Shown: positions 46,730 to 58,894 of the stretch, in pieces
Layout of the letters: every line of letters begins with the position of its first letter
Position numbering within the stretch: position 1 is the first letter of the stretch
From: Pictodentalium vernedei
Lineage: Eukaryota > Mollusca > Scaphopoda > Dentaliida > Dentaliidae
Assembly (NCBI GenBank): GCA_031216915.1
Contig: CM062289.1
Coordinates: 247,195,187 to 247,259,186, forward strand
DNA length: 64,000 nt
Reading direction: 5' to 3'
Notes under the pieces: model-generated
Database searches by the model: none
What the model saw: only the letters and a program-made list of their open reading frames with translations
What the model was told of the DNA's origin: nothing
Position numbers and translations under genes: made by a program

Positions 46730-49700
46730 GCCGTCGAAGAGAAGCTCCTCCGAGAACGAAGCGACTCTGAGAGAGTTCTTAACCTACTATCCACGCGTGG
46801 ATGTAGCTAGGGCTGCATCACGTCTAACCAACTCCAATCAGCCACTGAAGGGCGGAGTTATACGTGAACAAACTACTGCCCCCAAAAGAAATTACATTGA
46901 GAATAATATCCCGTAAATCTTTTCTTGAAGACGTAATGATAACGCCTCAGTAAGGCGGATTACGTATAATAAAGCGTCTAAGTTAAGTCTAATATACATA
47001 ATGTCGTTCCCAACATTGAAATTGGAAAAGACATAAACGGTGAAAAAGAATATATGCAGTCTTTAATCACACCGTCTAGACGCATATGAACTCTCGGTAT
47101 GCCCTGCTCTGCCAAAATAAACTATATGTAAAAAAAGATAAAATGGCAGAAATGAGCCACGCGGACAAGAAACTAAACTATCATGCTTAGTAGCCGTCTT
47201 GTATATATATATAAATATATAGCGTCGAAAAATAAAACACATGTTGTAATGACAATATTGGACTGCGTCGGTAAGTCAGGGACAAAGTCCCTGTACCGAT
47301 CGAAAAATCCGAGTCCAATGACGCTATAAGTCTCTTATCCAAGATCGCAGCAATGAAGTCCGAAAAATAATCACTGGAAGAAATGCCAGAAGATATGAAA
47401 GGCATCTTCCGATACTACTAAAGGGAAAACTCGAAATCTTTCGAATCCCTTTCGCCATCCTGTCGGACCCTATAAAGCGTTCGGTCGTCCGTAGCTTGAT
47501 GCAACCGCGGACCGCACCGACCCAGCGCCGTCGGATAATTCCTGATTCGACCGAGAAACCGTCAATTGCTGGGATGCTGCGAAACAACTGTGCTAACTCG
47601 GATAGCACGTCCATCACTGAGGCCTGAGGAGCAGCGGTCTTACGATGCATTGCCGCAGGAAGCTCCGAGATCGTTACCCCGTGCATACTTCCAATATGCG
47701 AGCGAACGGAGTGTATAGGCCTCGTGTCCCTTGGCTACCGGATGGCGCGACCTATTCGCTGTGGAATCACTGAATGCCGAAACTGATCGGATACTCGAGG
47801 TCACGTAGCCAATGTGCGGTCGTGTGCCCTGCTGTGAGGATGAGGAAGCATTAAAGACAGTCTCTCGGACTGTCAATATAACGGAGCGTCCCGAGCAACG
47901 GACATATGCTCCGAATGTAAAATATCTGAACCACAACATGCGGTCCCCTATGTTGTTGGCTTCCTCCGATCTGTCCTCAATCTGCCGTCACTGGGTGAGT
48001 ACTAAAGTAATTAAAGTGCTCGCATCACCCAAATCTCCTTCCTAGACCGCAACGGACGAACCCGGCAGCCGAACCATTCGATGAATGTACGCTACACCGG
48101 GTGAGCTAGCGAATGTCACTCCGTAAGCGATAGACATATTCCATGAGCACTTATTGCCGCTAACTCTTCATTAACTATGACGACAGAGGCACACTTTTGA
48201 AAGACATCTCCATAACTCTTCGAACAATAAACCAGAAATGCTTGGATAGCAAGCATAAAATAATAATATATATAGCGTCGTTCAATAATTCGAAAGTTTG
48301 TGTGACATTATTGGACTATGTCGGAACTGAGGGACGATGTCCCTGAACCGAACCAAAAATTTCTAAGTCCACCGACGCTATCAGTTTCTTATCCGGCATC
48401 GCAGCATATGTTGTTCCGAAAGGGAAAGCTTGAAATCCACCGAATCCCTTTCGGTATCCCGTCGGACCGGATGAAACTTTCGGACGTCCGTACCCGCTTC
48501 CGCGGAGCGTCCCGACCCAGCATCGTCGAATAAAATATATGCGACAGATTCAGTTGATGCTGGGATGCTGCGATAAACTGTGCTATTAAGGAAAGCACGT
48601 CCGTTCCCGAGGCCTGTGCAGTAGCGGACTTACGATGCATTGCCGCTGGAAGCTCCGTGTACGTTGACTCCCGCATACTTCCTATGCGAACGTCCGGAGT
48701 CTGCAGGCCTCGAGTCCCCGGCTACCGACCCAGCGCTGTCGGATAATTCTCGATCCGACACCGTTTCTGTCGGCTGCTGGGATGCTGCGATAAGCTGTGC
48801 TATGTGCACAAGAATGTCCGGCGTCGAGACCTGCGGAGGCGCAGTCTATCGCTGCTTCGCCGAGGGCAGCTCCGCATCAGATGGCTCCCGCATACTTTTC
48901 CTATGCGAACGTCCGGAGTCCATCGGTCTCGAATCCCTGGCTGCCGGATGGTGTGACCTGGTCGCCGAAGAATCCTTGATCGGCGAAGCTGGTAATATAT
49001 CGGCGGTCACGCAGCCAAGGTGCGGTCGTGTGCGCTGACGAGAAGAGGAAGCCTTAGCAGTCTCAGCGGACTGCCTATACAACGGAGCGTCCCGAGCGAC
49101 GGACGTATGCTCCGCTAACGACACATTTGTACCACAACATCTGGGGCCAGATGTTGTTGAACGAGAGAGGGGCCTCTCTCGCTTGCCGTCCGGATGGACC
49201 GGAACGAGCTATGAACCGGACTAAAAGGCTTCCTCCGTTCTCCCTCCGATCCGCCGTCACTGGGTGTGCATTAAGTTAATTTTATAGTGCTCGCATCACC
49301 CCAAAATTCCTTCTAGACCGCAACGGACGAACCCGGCTGCCGAACCATTCGGTGAATGGACGCTACACCGGGCGAGCTAGCGGACGTCAAAGGCCGTCGA
49401 ACCAACTGGGGTCCTCTTAGGCAATTGGCGTATTACATGAGCACTTTTCCGCTAGCCCTTCATTAATTGTGACGACGGAGGCACACTGTTGGAAGACATC
49501 ACAGATACATCACCCTAATCTTGATCGTCTGAAATAGAAATTGATAAAGTAGAGTGACCCTGCGGGGAAAGGACCGGAGTGTCCAAATCCCCAACAACAT
49601 ACCGTGACATACGCTTCCCATATTGTCATCGAAATCATACGATACAGAACCGGAGTTAATGCGAGTACACTGACCACATATAGAATGATAATAAGGTCAG

Positions 49701-49745
49701 AGGAAGACTTCCTCTTAAAACAATTGATCAATATCCTTTCAATGT
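46730..49745 (-). pseudogene. Gag-like remnant with tandem modules (copy 3)
   Basis: Starts (minus strand, about 49743) with TTG in place of ATG and TGA at codon 5, identical to copy 1. Two units of about 1.05 kb (47215-48265 and 48268-49300) plus an extra partial module (48720-49080) with GACCCAGCGCTGTCGGATAA. GC-rich compared with the intron. Not translatable. Confidence 0.7.
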
Positions 49746-50633
49746 GAAAAGAAAACAAGTCCTGGTACTCGCACTAACCCCTGGCAATCAAAATACATAA
49801 TAATAATATGATCCATTAATATAGAAAAAATAATTGAAATCAAAATATTTTGAAAAAATATTTTTTCAGAACAGCCCAAGTTTCTGAAAAGTAACGTTGA
49901 GCCCCAATGGATCCCAAGCCTAAGTGTGGACAAAAATTTTAAAAATATTTTAAACAATTTATTCAACACTTACGAACAATAATAATGTATCTAGTTATGA
50001 TTGAAATAACATAAAGATATTATTATTTAGAAATCCCCCCCTCACACAGAGGGCTGTTGTAAATGTAAACAATGAGTGTAAAAACACTAAAATAAGACTC
50101 CAGGCACCCAGGCCCGAAATCAGTTACCAAAATACACCATCTGATGCAAAACAGAGACTTCCAGGGAAGAAACTGCAGAACATCAGATGGTAGATGCAGA
50201 ACACAACGCCTAACCACCCGTAGGTGAAGACGTAAACATGGGGAAAGAACAGAATTCATTCTGTTATTCAGCTAAACTCCCAAGAAATTTTAGTAATAAT
50301 AATTACAGAAATTATGCCAAAAGCATGGGAGAATAGCAAGGGGGAACTTAAAGGACAGGGAGAGAGGAAAAACACTTGTAAAAACAGTGTAACTAAATAA
50401 TCAGAATGACAACAAAATGGCTGCTGCCTTGAAAATAGGTAACTTAACATAATTTCATTAAAAAATTTTAAGTTACAGCCCTGATAATATTCTGTCACAC
50501 ATTCTTTTCCTCTCCTCCTTTTCTATCCTCCTTAGAATCACCATTTCACTAATATTTATGTGTCTGGCATCATTTAAACTGAGATTTAAAAGCACAAAGA
50601 TCAGTCAGATGTTAACTGATGAAGGGCCAAACT

Positions 50634-50834
50634 TAGAATGATAAATGGCGCCAATTTCGGAACGTCCTTGACACTGCGCATGCGCAGTAGGGGCGAAGTG
50701 TGGAGGGCCTCTCAGGACATGTTTTCTTTAGTTTTAGATGCAAATTTTGGGGATTGGGGGGCAAAATTTGTGTTTGGCCCTATATTTTAAGAGTTAGCAC
50801 CAGCTATGTCTGGGTCATTGGTACAGTATAAAAA
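50634..50834 (-). repeat. DIRS inverted terminal repeat, 5' end (copy 3)
   Basis: Inverted match to 43827-44053 with CTGCGCATGCGCAG at 50674-50687; ends GTACAGTATAAAAAT. Confidence 0.9.
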
Positions 50835-52009
50835 TATGCTCATTTTATCTATTATCGACAGTAGTTTCTGAGTTAGTACTTAACCTCAGTACTTGGTCTC
50901 ACATAGGGGGGGGGGGGGGGATAGTTATGCAGGTCACGATATCTCCCTTCCACCCCTCCCCCACACAAACCTGAATAAATATTTCTCTGCCCAGGTTATG
51001 CATACATGATTCTTGAAATTGGAGAAAATGGATAAAATTCTCTCCCAAATAATGATAATAAAAATTTCCTGTGCCCAACCTCTTCTATCTTCTTTAACTA
51101 ACCTTGGTTGGACAGCATTATGTGCTAGGACGTGTTTAGAATGTTTTTTCTTTATATTAAATGTTACTGTTGACATGTTCATTATTTGGTGAATTCAAAT
51201 TAGAAGCCTTCAACCATAAAATGTCTCCTTTCTTACTCAGCTTTCAAGCTTTGGATTGAAACAGCATTACTTGTGCATAGTCTTCCAGCAAAGGTATATC
51301 AATGAAAATCCTTTAGGATATGAATGAATTTTTTCAACCCTTCCTAGCACTACCTTCTGAGTTCTTATCCTGTGCAATAGTTGATTCTTTTAAAATCAGA
51401 GAGAGGTACAGAACCTAATTCCGAAAAAAAATTCTGTAGTTAATTGGAAAGGATCAAAACATTTTGGTGGTGGAAGGGAGATAATCAGGGTAGAAGGAAG
51501 ATAAACTTGGTTATCTTCACCCTCGTGGGACACCGGTACTGAATAGTAAAAACATGATTGATCATGACTGTCCAACTGTAACCATTGCTCCTCACTGACC
51601 TGTAGGGAAGTGAAAAATTAACTCACATAATGACCATTACTGACTAAATCACTATTCAAATTTGATTATGTTTTGAATATTAGCCACCAAAATTGGAATG
51701 CACTCGCTGAACTCATTCCAATGAAGGATCATAACCTATGTTTTCAAGTCCAATAAAAGAAAATCATTTTTTATTCCATAATTATTTTCAGCAAATTCTT
51801 CTAGTCATGAGAGGTGGAGGGTTAATGGGAGAGATTGTTTTGGAATTTGATATTTAATGTAATATTCCAACCTAAAGTGAATGCACCTCTAATGTGTTTC
51901 ATGCAGTGCTACAGAAACAAATTATAAAATGCTAAAAAAATTTGTACAGAATACTAATTGCAATACTTGTCACATGATTTGTATAATAGTATTAACACAA
52001 AAAGAAGCA
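50835..52009. other. Intron sequence
   Basis: A G tract at about 50904-50920 and a relic of the GAACTCATTCCAATGAAGG palindrome near 51700. No exon supported. Confidence 0.4.
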
Positions 52010-52258
52010 AGCCAGAAAATAAGCAGACTGTGATCTGCAAGATGAGGTCCCCAGAGGTGGAATTTAGTGATGCTACCCTGCACAGCAGGGTAGCATCACT
52101 AAATTTACCCTCTGTGAACCTCAATCTGAATCAGGGTCTCAAAACAAAACAGAAAGAGGTACCCAGAGGATAAATTGGCCCACTGTATGGGATAGCATCA
52201 TCAAATTCACCCATTGGGGACCTCATTCTGCAAATGTCAGACTGCTTATTTTCAGGCC
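52010..52258. mobile_element. Palindromic MITE-like element
   Basis: The ends pair as AAATAAGCAGACTGTGATCTGC... and ...GTCAGACTGCTTATTTTCAG. Inside is the palindrome AATTTAGTGATGCTACCCTG / CAGGGTAGCATCACTAAATT with a one- or two-base centre (about 52060-52102). No ORF. Confidence 0.6.
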
Positions 52259-52362
52259 TGAAAAGAAGGATTATTTTTCATCTACAAAGAGGATGAATTG
52301 GCTGATTAGATAAAAGCTCCAATTGAATGCTAAAAGGTGATGGTTTGATACCATTTCAAAAA

Positions 52363-53682
52363 TGAAAGTGTCAATGACACTGTAGCTCAACTTGTTAAGA
52401 CATGTACATGTATAGTATGTGTCACAACAATGACAAACATCTAGGTAATGACCTGATAACAAAGGTACATATAAAGTATTGTAACGGTCTGTACATAAAT
52501 ACTGACCGTACCCTGTAACAAATGTATAGATAAAGTATTGTAAAGGTGGGTGACAGTCAGATGCGAAACTAGAAAAGAAATCTTTTGAGTCCCATAGTGG
52601 GTCTGACTGAACCCCAAAATATTTGTTCTCATAGCACAGTGATAACAAAGGCACCCAAAAACACACTTGTTCCTGTCCCAAGGTGATAACAAAGGTACCC
52701 AAGAAGTTTCGTGAAGATCAGTTCATAAATACGAGCTGTATAGAAGTTGTGACAAAAAACCGATTGGACCTAATTTCGGTACAAAATGGCCACTGGCAGC
52801 CATCTTGAATTTTGGACCGCACCCAGAAACACTCGTTCTCGTCCCAAGGTGATAACAAAGGTACTCAAGAAGTTTCGTGAAGATCGGTTGATAAATACAG
52901 CCTCTAGCCCGAGCCGTATTGACATGTGCACTTACAGTGTATAAGTAGCACTGAATAAATCAAAGTTCATCTAATTTGCATAATTTCTGCACAAGAAAAA
53001 ACCCCGTATTATATGTCATGTATCCCATGGTACTAAACATTCACACAAAAATATTCAAATCAGCGCTTTCATATGGAAGTTTTGTGCAAAAATCTGATTT
53101 CACCTAATTTTGTACAAAATGGCTGCCATCGGCCATCTTGAATTTCGGACTAAACCCAAAAACATTCGTTCTCGTCCCAAGGTGATACCAAAGGTACCCA
53201 AGAAGTTTCGTAAAGATCGGTTCATAAATACAGCCTCTAGCCCGAGCCACTGGTATTTGCACTTACAGTGCTGAAACTAACACTAAATACATCAAAGTTA
53301 GTCTAATTTGCATAATTTACGCATGAGAAAAAAAGCCGTATTATATGTGATGTATCCCATGGTACTAAACATTCATACAAAACATTATTCAAATCAGCGC
53401 TTTCATATGGAAGTTCTGTCAAAAATCTGATTGCACCTAATTTTGTACAAAATGGCTGCCAGCGGCCAACTTGAATTTCGGATCGCACCCAAAAACACTC
53501 GTTCTCGTCCCACCGTCATAACAAAGGCACCCAAGAAGTTTTGTAAAGATCGGTTCATAAATACGGCCTCTAGCCCGAGCCGTATTGAATTGTTGACGGG
53601 CAGACGGACAAATGGACAGATGGCCAGACGGACGACTGGCCATGGCATAAGCTCAAATTTGGCTTCGCCAAAGTTGAGCTAA
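52363..53682 (+). mobile_element. Helentron-like tandem-repeat element E
   Basis: Same ends and same core monomer as element D, with about four monomers instead of eight. Start TGAAAGTGTCAATGACACT with TAGCTCAACTTG; end CTTCGCCAAAGTTGAGCTAA. The first about 350 bp after the start are nearly identical to 37119-37470. Confidence 0.75.
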
Positions 53683-56259
53683 TGATATTGAGGTGAATGC
53701 ACAGTTTCTGACAATAATATGATAATATGCAAGACGTAAGGAGACACTCCAAAGCATGCAACATATGCGATTGTATAAAATATTTCATTCCACAACCATT
53801 CCCCAGAAAACATTTTATGCAATCAAATTTCTGCAATTGTGTAATTTGATCCATACACAATGCGCATTGTACACAGAGCTTCAGTAACAGATAGCAACGT
53901 AAAATAAAGTAATTAGTGTGGAATAAAATTCTTTGGTGACCCTTATTCTTATTTGTTATAATAGGAAAAATAATGGTCTTCTCAAGAACTTTATGGATTA
54001 AACTTAATATCCATCCGCCTCAAAACTCGTTTGATAAAATATTCTAGATCCAGATGCATAGTCCGGCATTCTTGCTGTTTATTCCACATCCATTTATTCC
54101 TACAGAAAACATTTTATGCAATCGAATTCCTACAGTTATATAATTTTATCCATACACAACATGTTTTGTATACAGAGCTTCAGTGAAAGAGTAACAGAAA
54201 TTATGTCAGGGCAAACATCATCCCCAAAAGTATCTGAAAATGTGGTCTGTCAAACATTAATTTCAGCAGTTCATATTCTAAAATTCATAACGTTTGATAC
54301 TGATCACACAATGGGAAGGATGTGGAATAAACATAGAATGCAACACGCATCTGGAAAAGACACTTTTTATTGAACCCGTTGTGGAGGTGCAAGGTCACAC
54401 ACAACTTGGGCCTTTCATGTATATTTCCATACGCCTCCACAACTCATCTAATAAAAAGAGTCTGAATCCAGATGTGAGTTGTGCTCTACCCATTTCATAA
54501 ATTGGTATTGGGTCCTCACTGTATATTCCATGTCATTTCAGAACCATCAACAGGTACAGTCTACATTCGTTACTGGAGGAAGACCAATCAAAATTGTCAG
54601 CGTGCAGCTTTGGGGCTGCATGCTGAAAATCTTGATTGGTCTACCATACAAATGTCTTGAGCAACTATCTACTTCATGAATTCAGATGTATCATGATCCT
54701 GGACTGGTAAAGTGGCATTTTGGGTTCAAAGGGTTAGGAGTATAGATTTCTTTCAATGTCAAGAAAAACATGTGCAGACTGAATGCAATGCTCATCTGGG
54801 TCATAACAGACTTTCATTCTGCCTACTTAGAATGTATGGTAAAATGGATCTCCTCTGCACAGAGTGACACACTCTACATGCCATAGATGCTGCTTTAATA
54901 TATAATAGAAAGGCAGTACCACAGGCTATTTCACAGTCTATATCACATGGCCAAGGTGTATCTATCATCTTTTTTAGTTGCAGAACTTTCCTGGAACAGG
55001 AAGCAGAATAGAATAATAATGAAATGGTCACATTATAAGTTTTGGATTATTTTCTTTAGCAACTTCATCAGTTTTTATTAAATGCTTCAATACTAAGTAT
55101 TTTACAGTTATCATTTAACTTTTTTTGGGTGGACATTTTTCTCGAATTTCCAATACACGAAGAGTTGTATGTTAAGTGTCTTAGAAATAATGTCTTGCAG
55201 AGAAGCATTACTGATAGGCCAAGTTGGAATATGCACTACCAATATTTGTTTTTCTCATTATACATTTCCAATTATAACCTTTCAAAGATCAAATTCCCTC
55301 ATAGCTCAAAAAAATATTCCATTTCCTCAAAAATAATGTTATCAATATTGTATAAGTAGTAAAGATGGATAAGCTATCAGCTCTGGAAGCCTTGGCAAGC
55401 TTCTTTTCAGGCTATCAAATGGTTTACCAGAGCAATATCAGCCCTTTGGTGACACGCATTGGAATAAAGAAAGCAGGTTGTCCAATAATGTCCATATGTG
55501 ACTGAGCCAGTGAAGATGCTACAGTTTGTTCAAGAGAAAGGTCAATAACCAGACTGTTTTCTTTGAAATGGTCTGAAGCTGTGGTTATTACAATGCATTG
55601 TTGGCTAGCTTTTATCTCGGTGATATTTTCTGCTTTTGTAACTGTGTTACAAGAACATTCCAGTCACAGAGTATATAACTTTTGTTCCATTTATCCAAGT
55701 ACAAATGGTTTTAGTTGTTGGGTAACTGACATGGAAAGGAAGAGATTGATTTATAGTCAGTTTTCAAAATCATTTTTCCTAGATGAAATCCCACTAGTGA
55801 GACATGATGCCTTCATACTCCACACCCTAATTTACTTTTGTCACAGTTCGGATGATGCATTCTGACTCATATTAATGCAATCAAACCACAGTGCCGTCCT
55901 TGTACGAGTCAGTCAAAATATCTTATGCCTGTAGGCACCAAGACTTGAGAGAATTTTTATTTTTGTCAAAAACACTTCATCATGTTTGTTTGCAGGACCA
56001 CCTGTTCATAGGCTATAAATGGGATCAAAATCAGAATTAAACTCAAGGGTTAACCCTTGAAGGTCCATTTACCCCCTCAGAACAGGTACTCTTGACATGT
56101 AAACATGAGATTATCTTGCTGAAAATCAACAAATTACCTTGGCAGTGGTTTCTAGTCAAGTCTTGGCTGCCTTAATGGGCCTGACTTGAAGTCACTGCTT
56201 GTCTACTGAAAATGCGCAGGTGGTGGTTTAGCAGGTATTCAAGAAATTTGTCCAGGCCT
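53683..56259. repeat. Intron sequence with a dispersed direct repeat
   Basis: A block of about 110 bp containing AGAAAACATTTTATGCAATC and CAGAGCTTCAGT occurs at about 53802-53895 and again at 54100-54195 in direct orientation. A palindrome with AGACCAATCAAAAT and its complement lies at 54581-54642. No exon supported. Confidence 0.5.
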
Positions 56260-56510
56260 TTAACTGGTAAAGTGCTGATTTTTTTCTGACAACAAATCGA
56301 AGCTCATCATATACTGCTCTATTACATTTAATTGGATAGTGCCTTATAGGCACTATCCAATTAAATGTCAGAGAGCAAAGTATTGTATAAAAAATCTGAT
56401 TCATATCAGGGACAATAAAGGTTTCCTGAGGCAAAATGTAGCTACAGACAGTTATTGCCTGTCACTTTTAGTAAAGCCCAAAATAGGGCTTCCAGCGCTC
56501 TACCAGTTAA
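56260..56510. mobile_element. MITE, CTGGTAGAGTGCT family
   Basis: TTAACTGGTAAAGTGCT at the left and AGCGCTCTACCAGTTAA at the right. The central palindrome (TTGGATAGTGCC...GGCACTATCCAA) has a sequence different from the 43599-43656 palindrome, although the ends are shared. Confidence 0.75.
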
Positions 56511-56546
56511 GGGTTAAAGCTTATGAATTCTTCCAGTGTGTCATAT

Positions 56547-56907
56547 TTATTTATTTATTTATTGGTGTTTAAGGTCACATATTTCTGCACAATGGCTAAT
56601 CATGACAACGACAGTTTTATGGGTGGAGGAAGCTGGAGTACCAGAAGAGAACCACCGAGCAATGGTGAGCAACTGTCAGCTCCCCAATATACTAGCTCCA
56701 CACAAGCAGGGTTAGCATTGGTTGAAGACAGATGCACCATCGCCTTAGTACACAATGCCACTGTGTCCATATAGGCAATGGGGGTGAAGTGTCTTGCCCA
56801 AGGACACAATGCAGTTGCTGCAGGTGGGATTCGAACTGAGGACCTCTCAGCTTGCAGCCTGCACCTCTAGCTACAGAGCCAGCCCCCCCCCCCCCCCCCC
56901 CCCCTCC
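56547..56907 (-). mobile_element. tRNA-derived SINE with 14-bp target-site duplication
   Basis: CCAGTGTGTCATAT flanks both sides (56533-56546 and 56908-56921). The minus-strand B box GTTCGAATCCC and the central block CTTGGGCAAGACACTTCACC are clear. The A box is worn and the 5' edge has become a long C/G tract (56882-56906). Same family as 18441-18786. Confidence 0.87.
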
Positions 56908-56921
56908 CAGTGTGTCATATG

Positions 56922-57397
56922 TATTCAGAACTGTTACCTCAATTTAAAATTGTAATCTGTTCACAGAATTACTTTTTCACAATTTATTTCAACACAATAC
57001 TACTACATATTTATCCATGTTATTTTTCAGAATCTACACATAATATCATTACAGGCAATGATGTTCATGGTGCTCTTTGAGTGATTCAAAAACACTGCAA
57101 TAAACTATTGATTATATTGATCAATTTGATTGAAATTTGATCTATGCACAATCAGGTAATCATGCAATAAAAAGAATGTCAATTTTATTCTATTTCAAGG
57201 CATTTACAAACCTCAATCACTAAATTTGATTAGAATTTTGTGAACTTAGTTTATAAATTTTAATACAAAAAGAGGATATCATTTGAGATCCTGTATGTAG
57301 AGCTCTCAATGCAGGTTCTTATAAATTGTGAGAAAAAATTCTTTATGATTAGAAACTAACATATTGTGCAGTAAACATAAAGTAAATAAATAATTCA
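56922..57397. other. Intron sequence
   Basis: Very AT-rich; nothing recognised. Confidence 0.4.
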
Positions 57398-57654
57398 TTA
57401 ACCCTTTACCCAATGCAGACGATTTCAAAATTTATTGTTTGAAATATCATTTTTTAATTTTTTTTCAAAAAATTTCAACAAAACCATATCATGTGACCCC
57501 TCTTTGGAATCAGCTCGATGAGCTCAACGAGCTCGTTCCAAAGAGGGGTCACATGATATGGTTTTGTTGAAATTTTTCGAAAAATATTTTTTTCAGCTGC
57601 TGAATTTGCATATTACGCGGGTGGATGCGGGCGATTCGTTGGGTAAAGGGTTAA
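57398..57654. mobile_element. MITE, CCCTTTACC family, first of three
   Basis: TTAA-CCCTTTACCCAATGCAG at the left and TTGGGTAAAGGG-TTAA at the right. The centre is a perfect palindrome with 40-bp arms (57470-57509 and 57536-57575) carrying AACAAAACCATATCATGTGA. Confidence 0.82.
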
Positions 57655-57877
57655 CCCTTTACCCAACATAATGGCCAAAACCGGCCAGCACTATTCACAA
57701 AAATCACCATTCAATTTTCCTCATTATTTCATCTCAAAAGCATAGCTTATGACTCGTTGAGCTCGTTCCAATGAGGGGTCATAAGCTATGTTTTTGATGC
57801 AAAAAATTAAAAAATATAGGTATTCGAGAATTTTGTTTGCAGGTGTCGTCTGCTTTGCATGTTAGGTAAAGGGTTAA
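57651..57877. mobile_element. MITE, CCCTTTACC family, second of three, abutting the first
   Basis: Starts at the same TTAA (57651-57654) that ends the previous element and finishes TTAGGTAAAGGG-TTAA. The centre has ATAGCTTATGAC...GTCATAAGCTAT with GAGCTCGTTCCAATGAGGGG. It inserted into the flanking TTAA of its neighbour. Confidence 0.8.
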
Positions 57878-57955
57878 CTATTTTCTGATGCAGGCAGATT
57901 TTCCTGCCAGTACAAAAAATAGCGTTCCCAAATCAAGGTATAATCCTGTCTCTTG

Positions 57956-58210
57956 TTAACCCCTTACCTAACAAATTTGCCACATCCACCCATGTAAATT
58001 TACAAACTGAACAGTTGAAAAATTTGGGTTTTTTTTTCAGAAAATTTCACCAAAACCATATAATGTGACCTCCTCATTGGAATGAGCTTGTCAACCTCAT
58101 TCCAGTGAGGGGTCATATGATATGGTTTTCATTTAAATGTTTTGAAAAATTGGAAAAATAATAATTGAAATAATAAATTTTAATATCCTGTGCACTGGGT
58201 AAAGCATTAA
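57956..58210. mobile_element. MITE, CCCTTTACC family, third of three
   Basis: TTAA-CCCCTTACCTAAC at the left, CTGGGTAAAGCATTAA at the right, central palindrome with ACCATATAATGTGACCTCCT and its near complement. More degraded than the other two. Confidence 0.7.
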
Positions 58211-58818
58211 CAAAATATACCCCTACAAATAGGAGTATCTTATCAACGATTTGTTGAAGCCAGCTTGTTATGGAATTCTTTGTCAAATCAAGTCATGGCT
58301 GCTTTATAGCAACCATGACTTGATTTTATGAAGATCCAAGAAAATACCCAGCAGCTTAACCAACATATAAACTCCAAGCATTATTCCGTGAACCAAGATA
58401 TGAGCTTAGCTTCTCAGAATTATTCTATCATTCAATGAAGATGAAAATGTATACCAAACAAACTGAACCAAGAATTCAAAATCACAACATCCTCTATCAA
58501 AATTTCAGAACCTCTCTGGACTATCTCATTTTCAGTAAGAAAACTGGAAGTAAACAATGTTTTACATAGATGAATTTGAGTTGTGCTAAATACTTCAATA
58601 CTGAACTGTAATCAAACAAAGAATGATTTACATTTCTGTAAATATAGCAAATTGTCTTACACAGATAAATTTGACCTGTGTTGCATACTTCATTGAACTG
58701 GATCACAGGAAGATGTACATTTGTAAAAAGTACTGCTGTCTGTTCTTCTGGTAAACTGCTAGCTGGTTCAAAATTCTGCCTTAAAGTGGACTAAATTATA
58801 TATTATATTTCCACTTAC
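58211..58818. other. Intron sequence adjoining the host exon
   Basis: Contains the inverted repeat AAATCAAGTCATGGCTGC / CATGACTTGATTT (58276-58325), related to the one near 24450. No other feature. Confidence 0.45.
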
Positions 58819-58894
58819 CCCTTGTATCTCTTTTCTTGCTGCTACCTATCCTACTAAAATTTTGATGCATGTTAGAAGGTGGTCTAGGATATTG
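58819..58894 (-). CDS. Host gene exon, 76 bp
   Basis: Acceptor with a long T tract then GTTTTAG precedes 58894 and a strong donor GTAAGTGG follows 58819 (minus strand). Only one frame is open: QYPRPPSNMHQNFS, then RIGSSKKRDTR, phase 0 in, phase 1 out. The outgoing phase matches the exon at 23755, giving an intron of about 35 kb that contains DIRS copies 3 and 4. No motif beyond a short Pro/Arg-rich and basic stretch. The best splice sites in the window. Confidence 0.65.

Larger units (their letters stand above)
43827..50834 (-). mobile_element. DIRS-type retrotransposon copy 3, complete ends
   Basis: Terminal repeats at 43827-44053 and 50634-50834; internal complementary region at about 44128-44216. 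In the coding direction: leader, Gag remnant (49745-46730), RNase H remnant (46700-46040), recombinase remnant (46040-44870). It has the same RT deletion junction as copy 1 (near 46728). Gag is longer than in copy 1 by an extra partial module at about 48720-49080. Flanks differ from copy 1. Confidence 0.9.
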
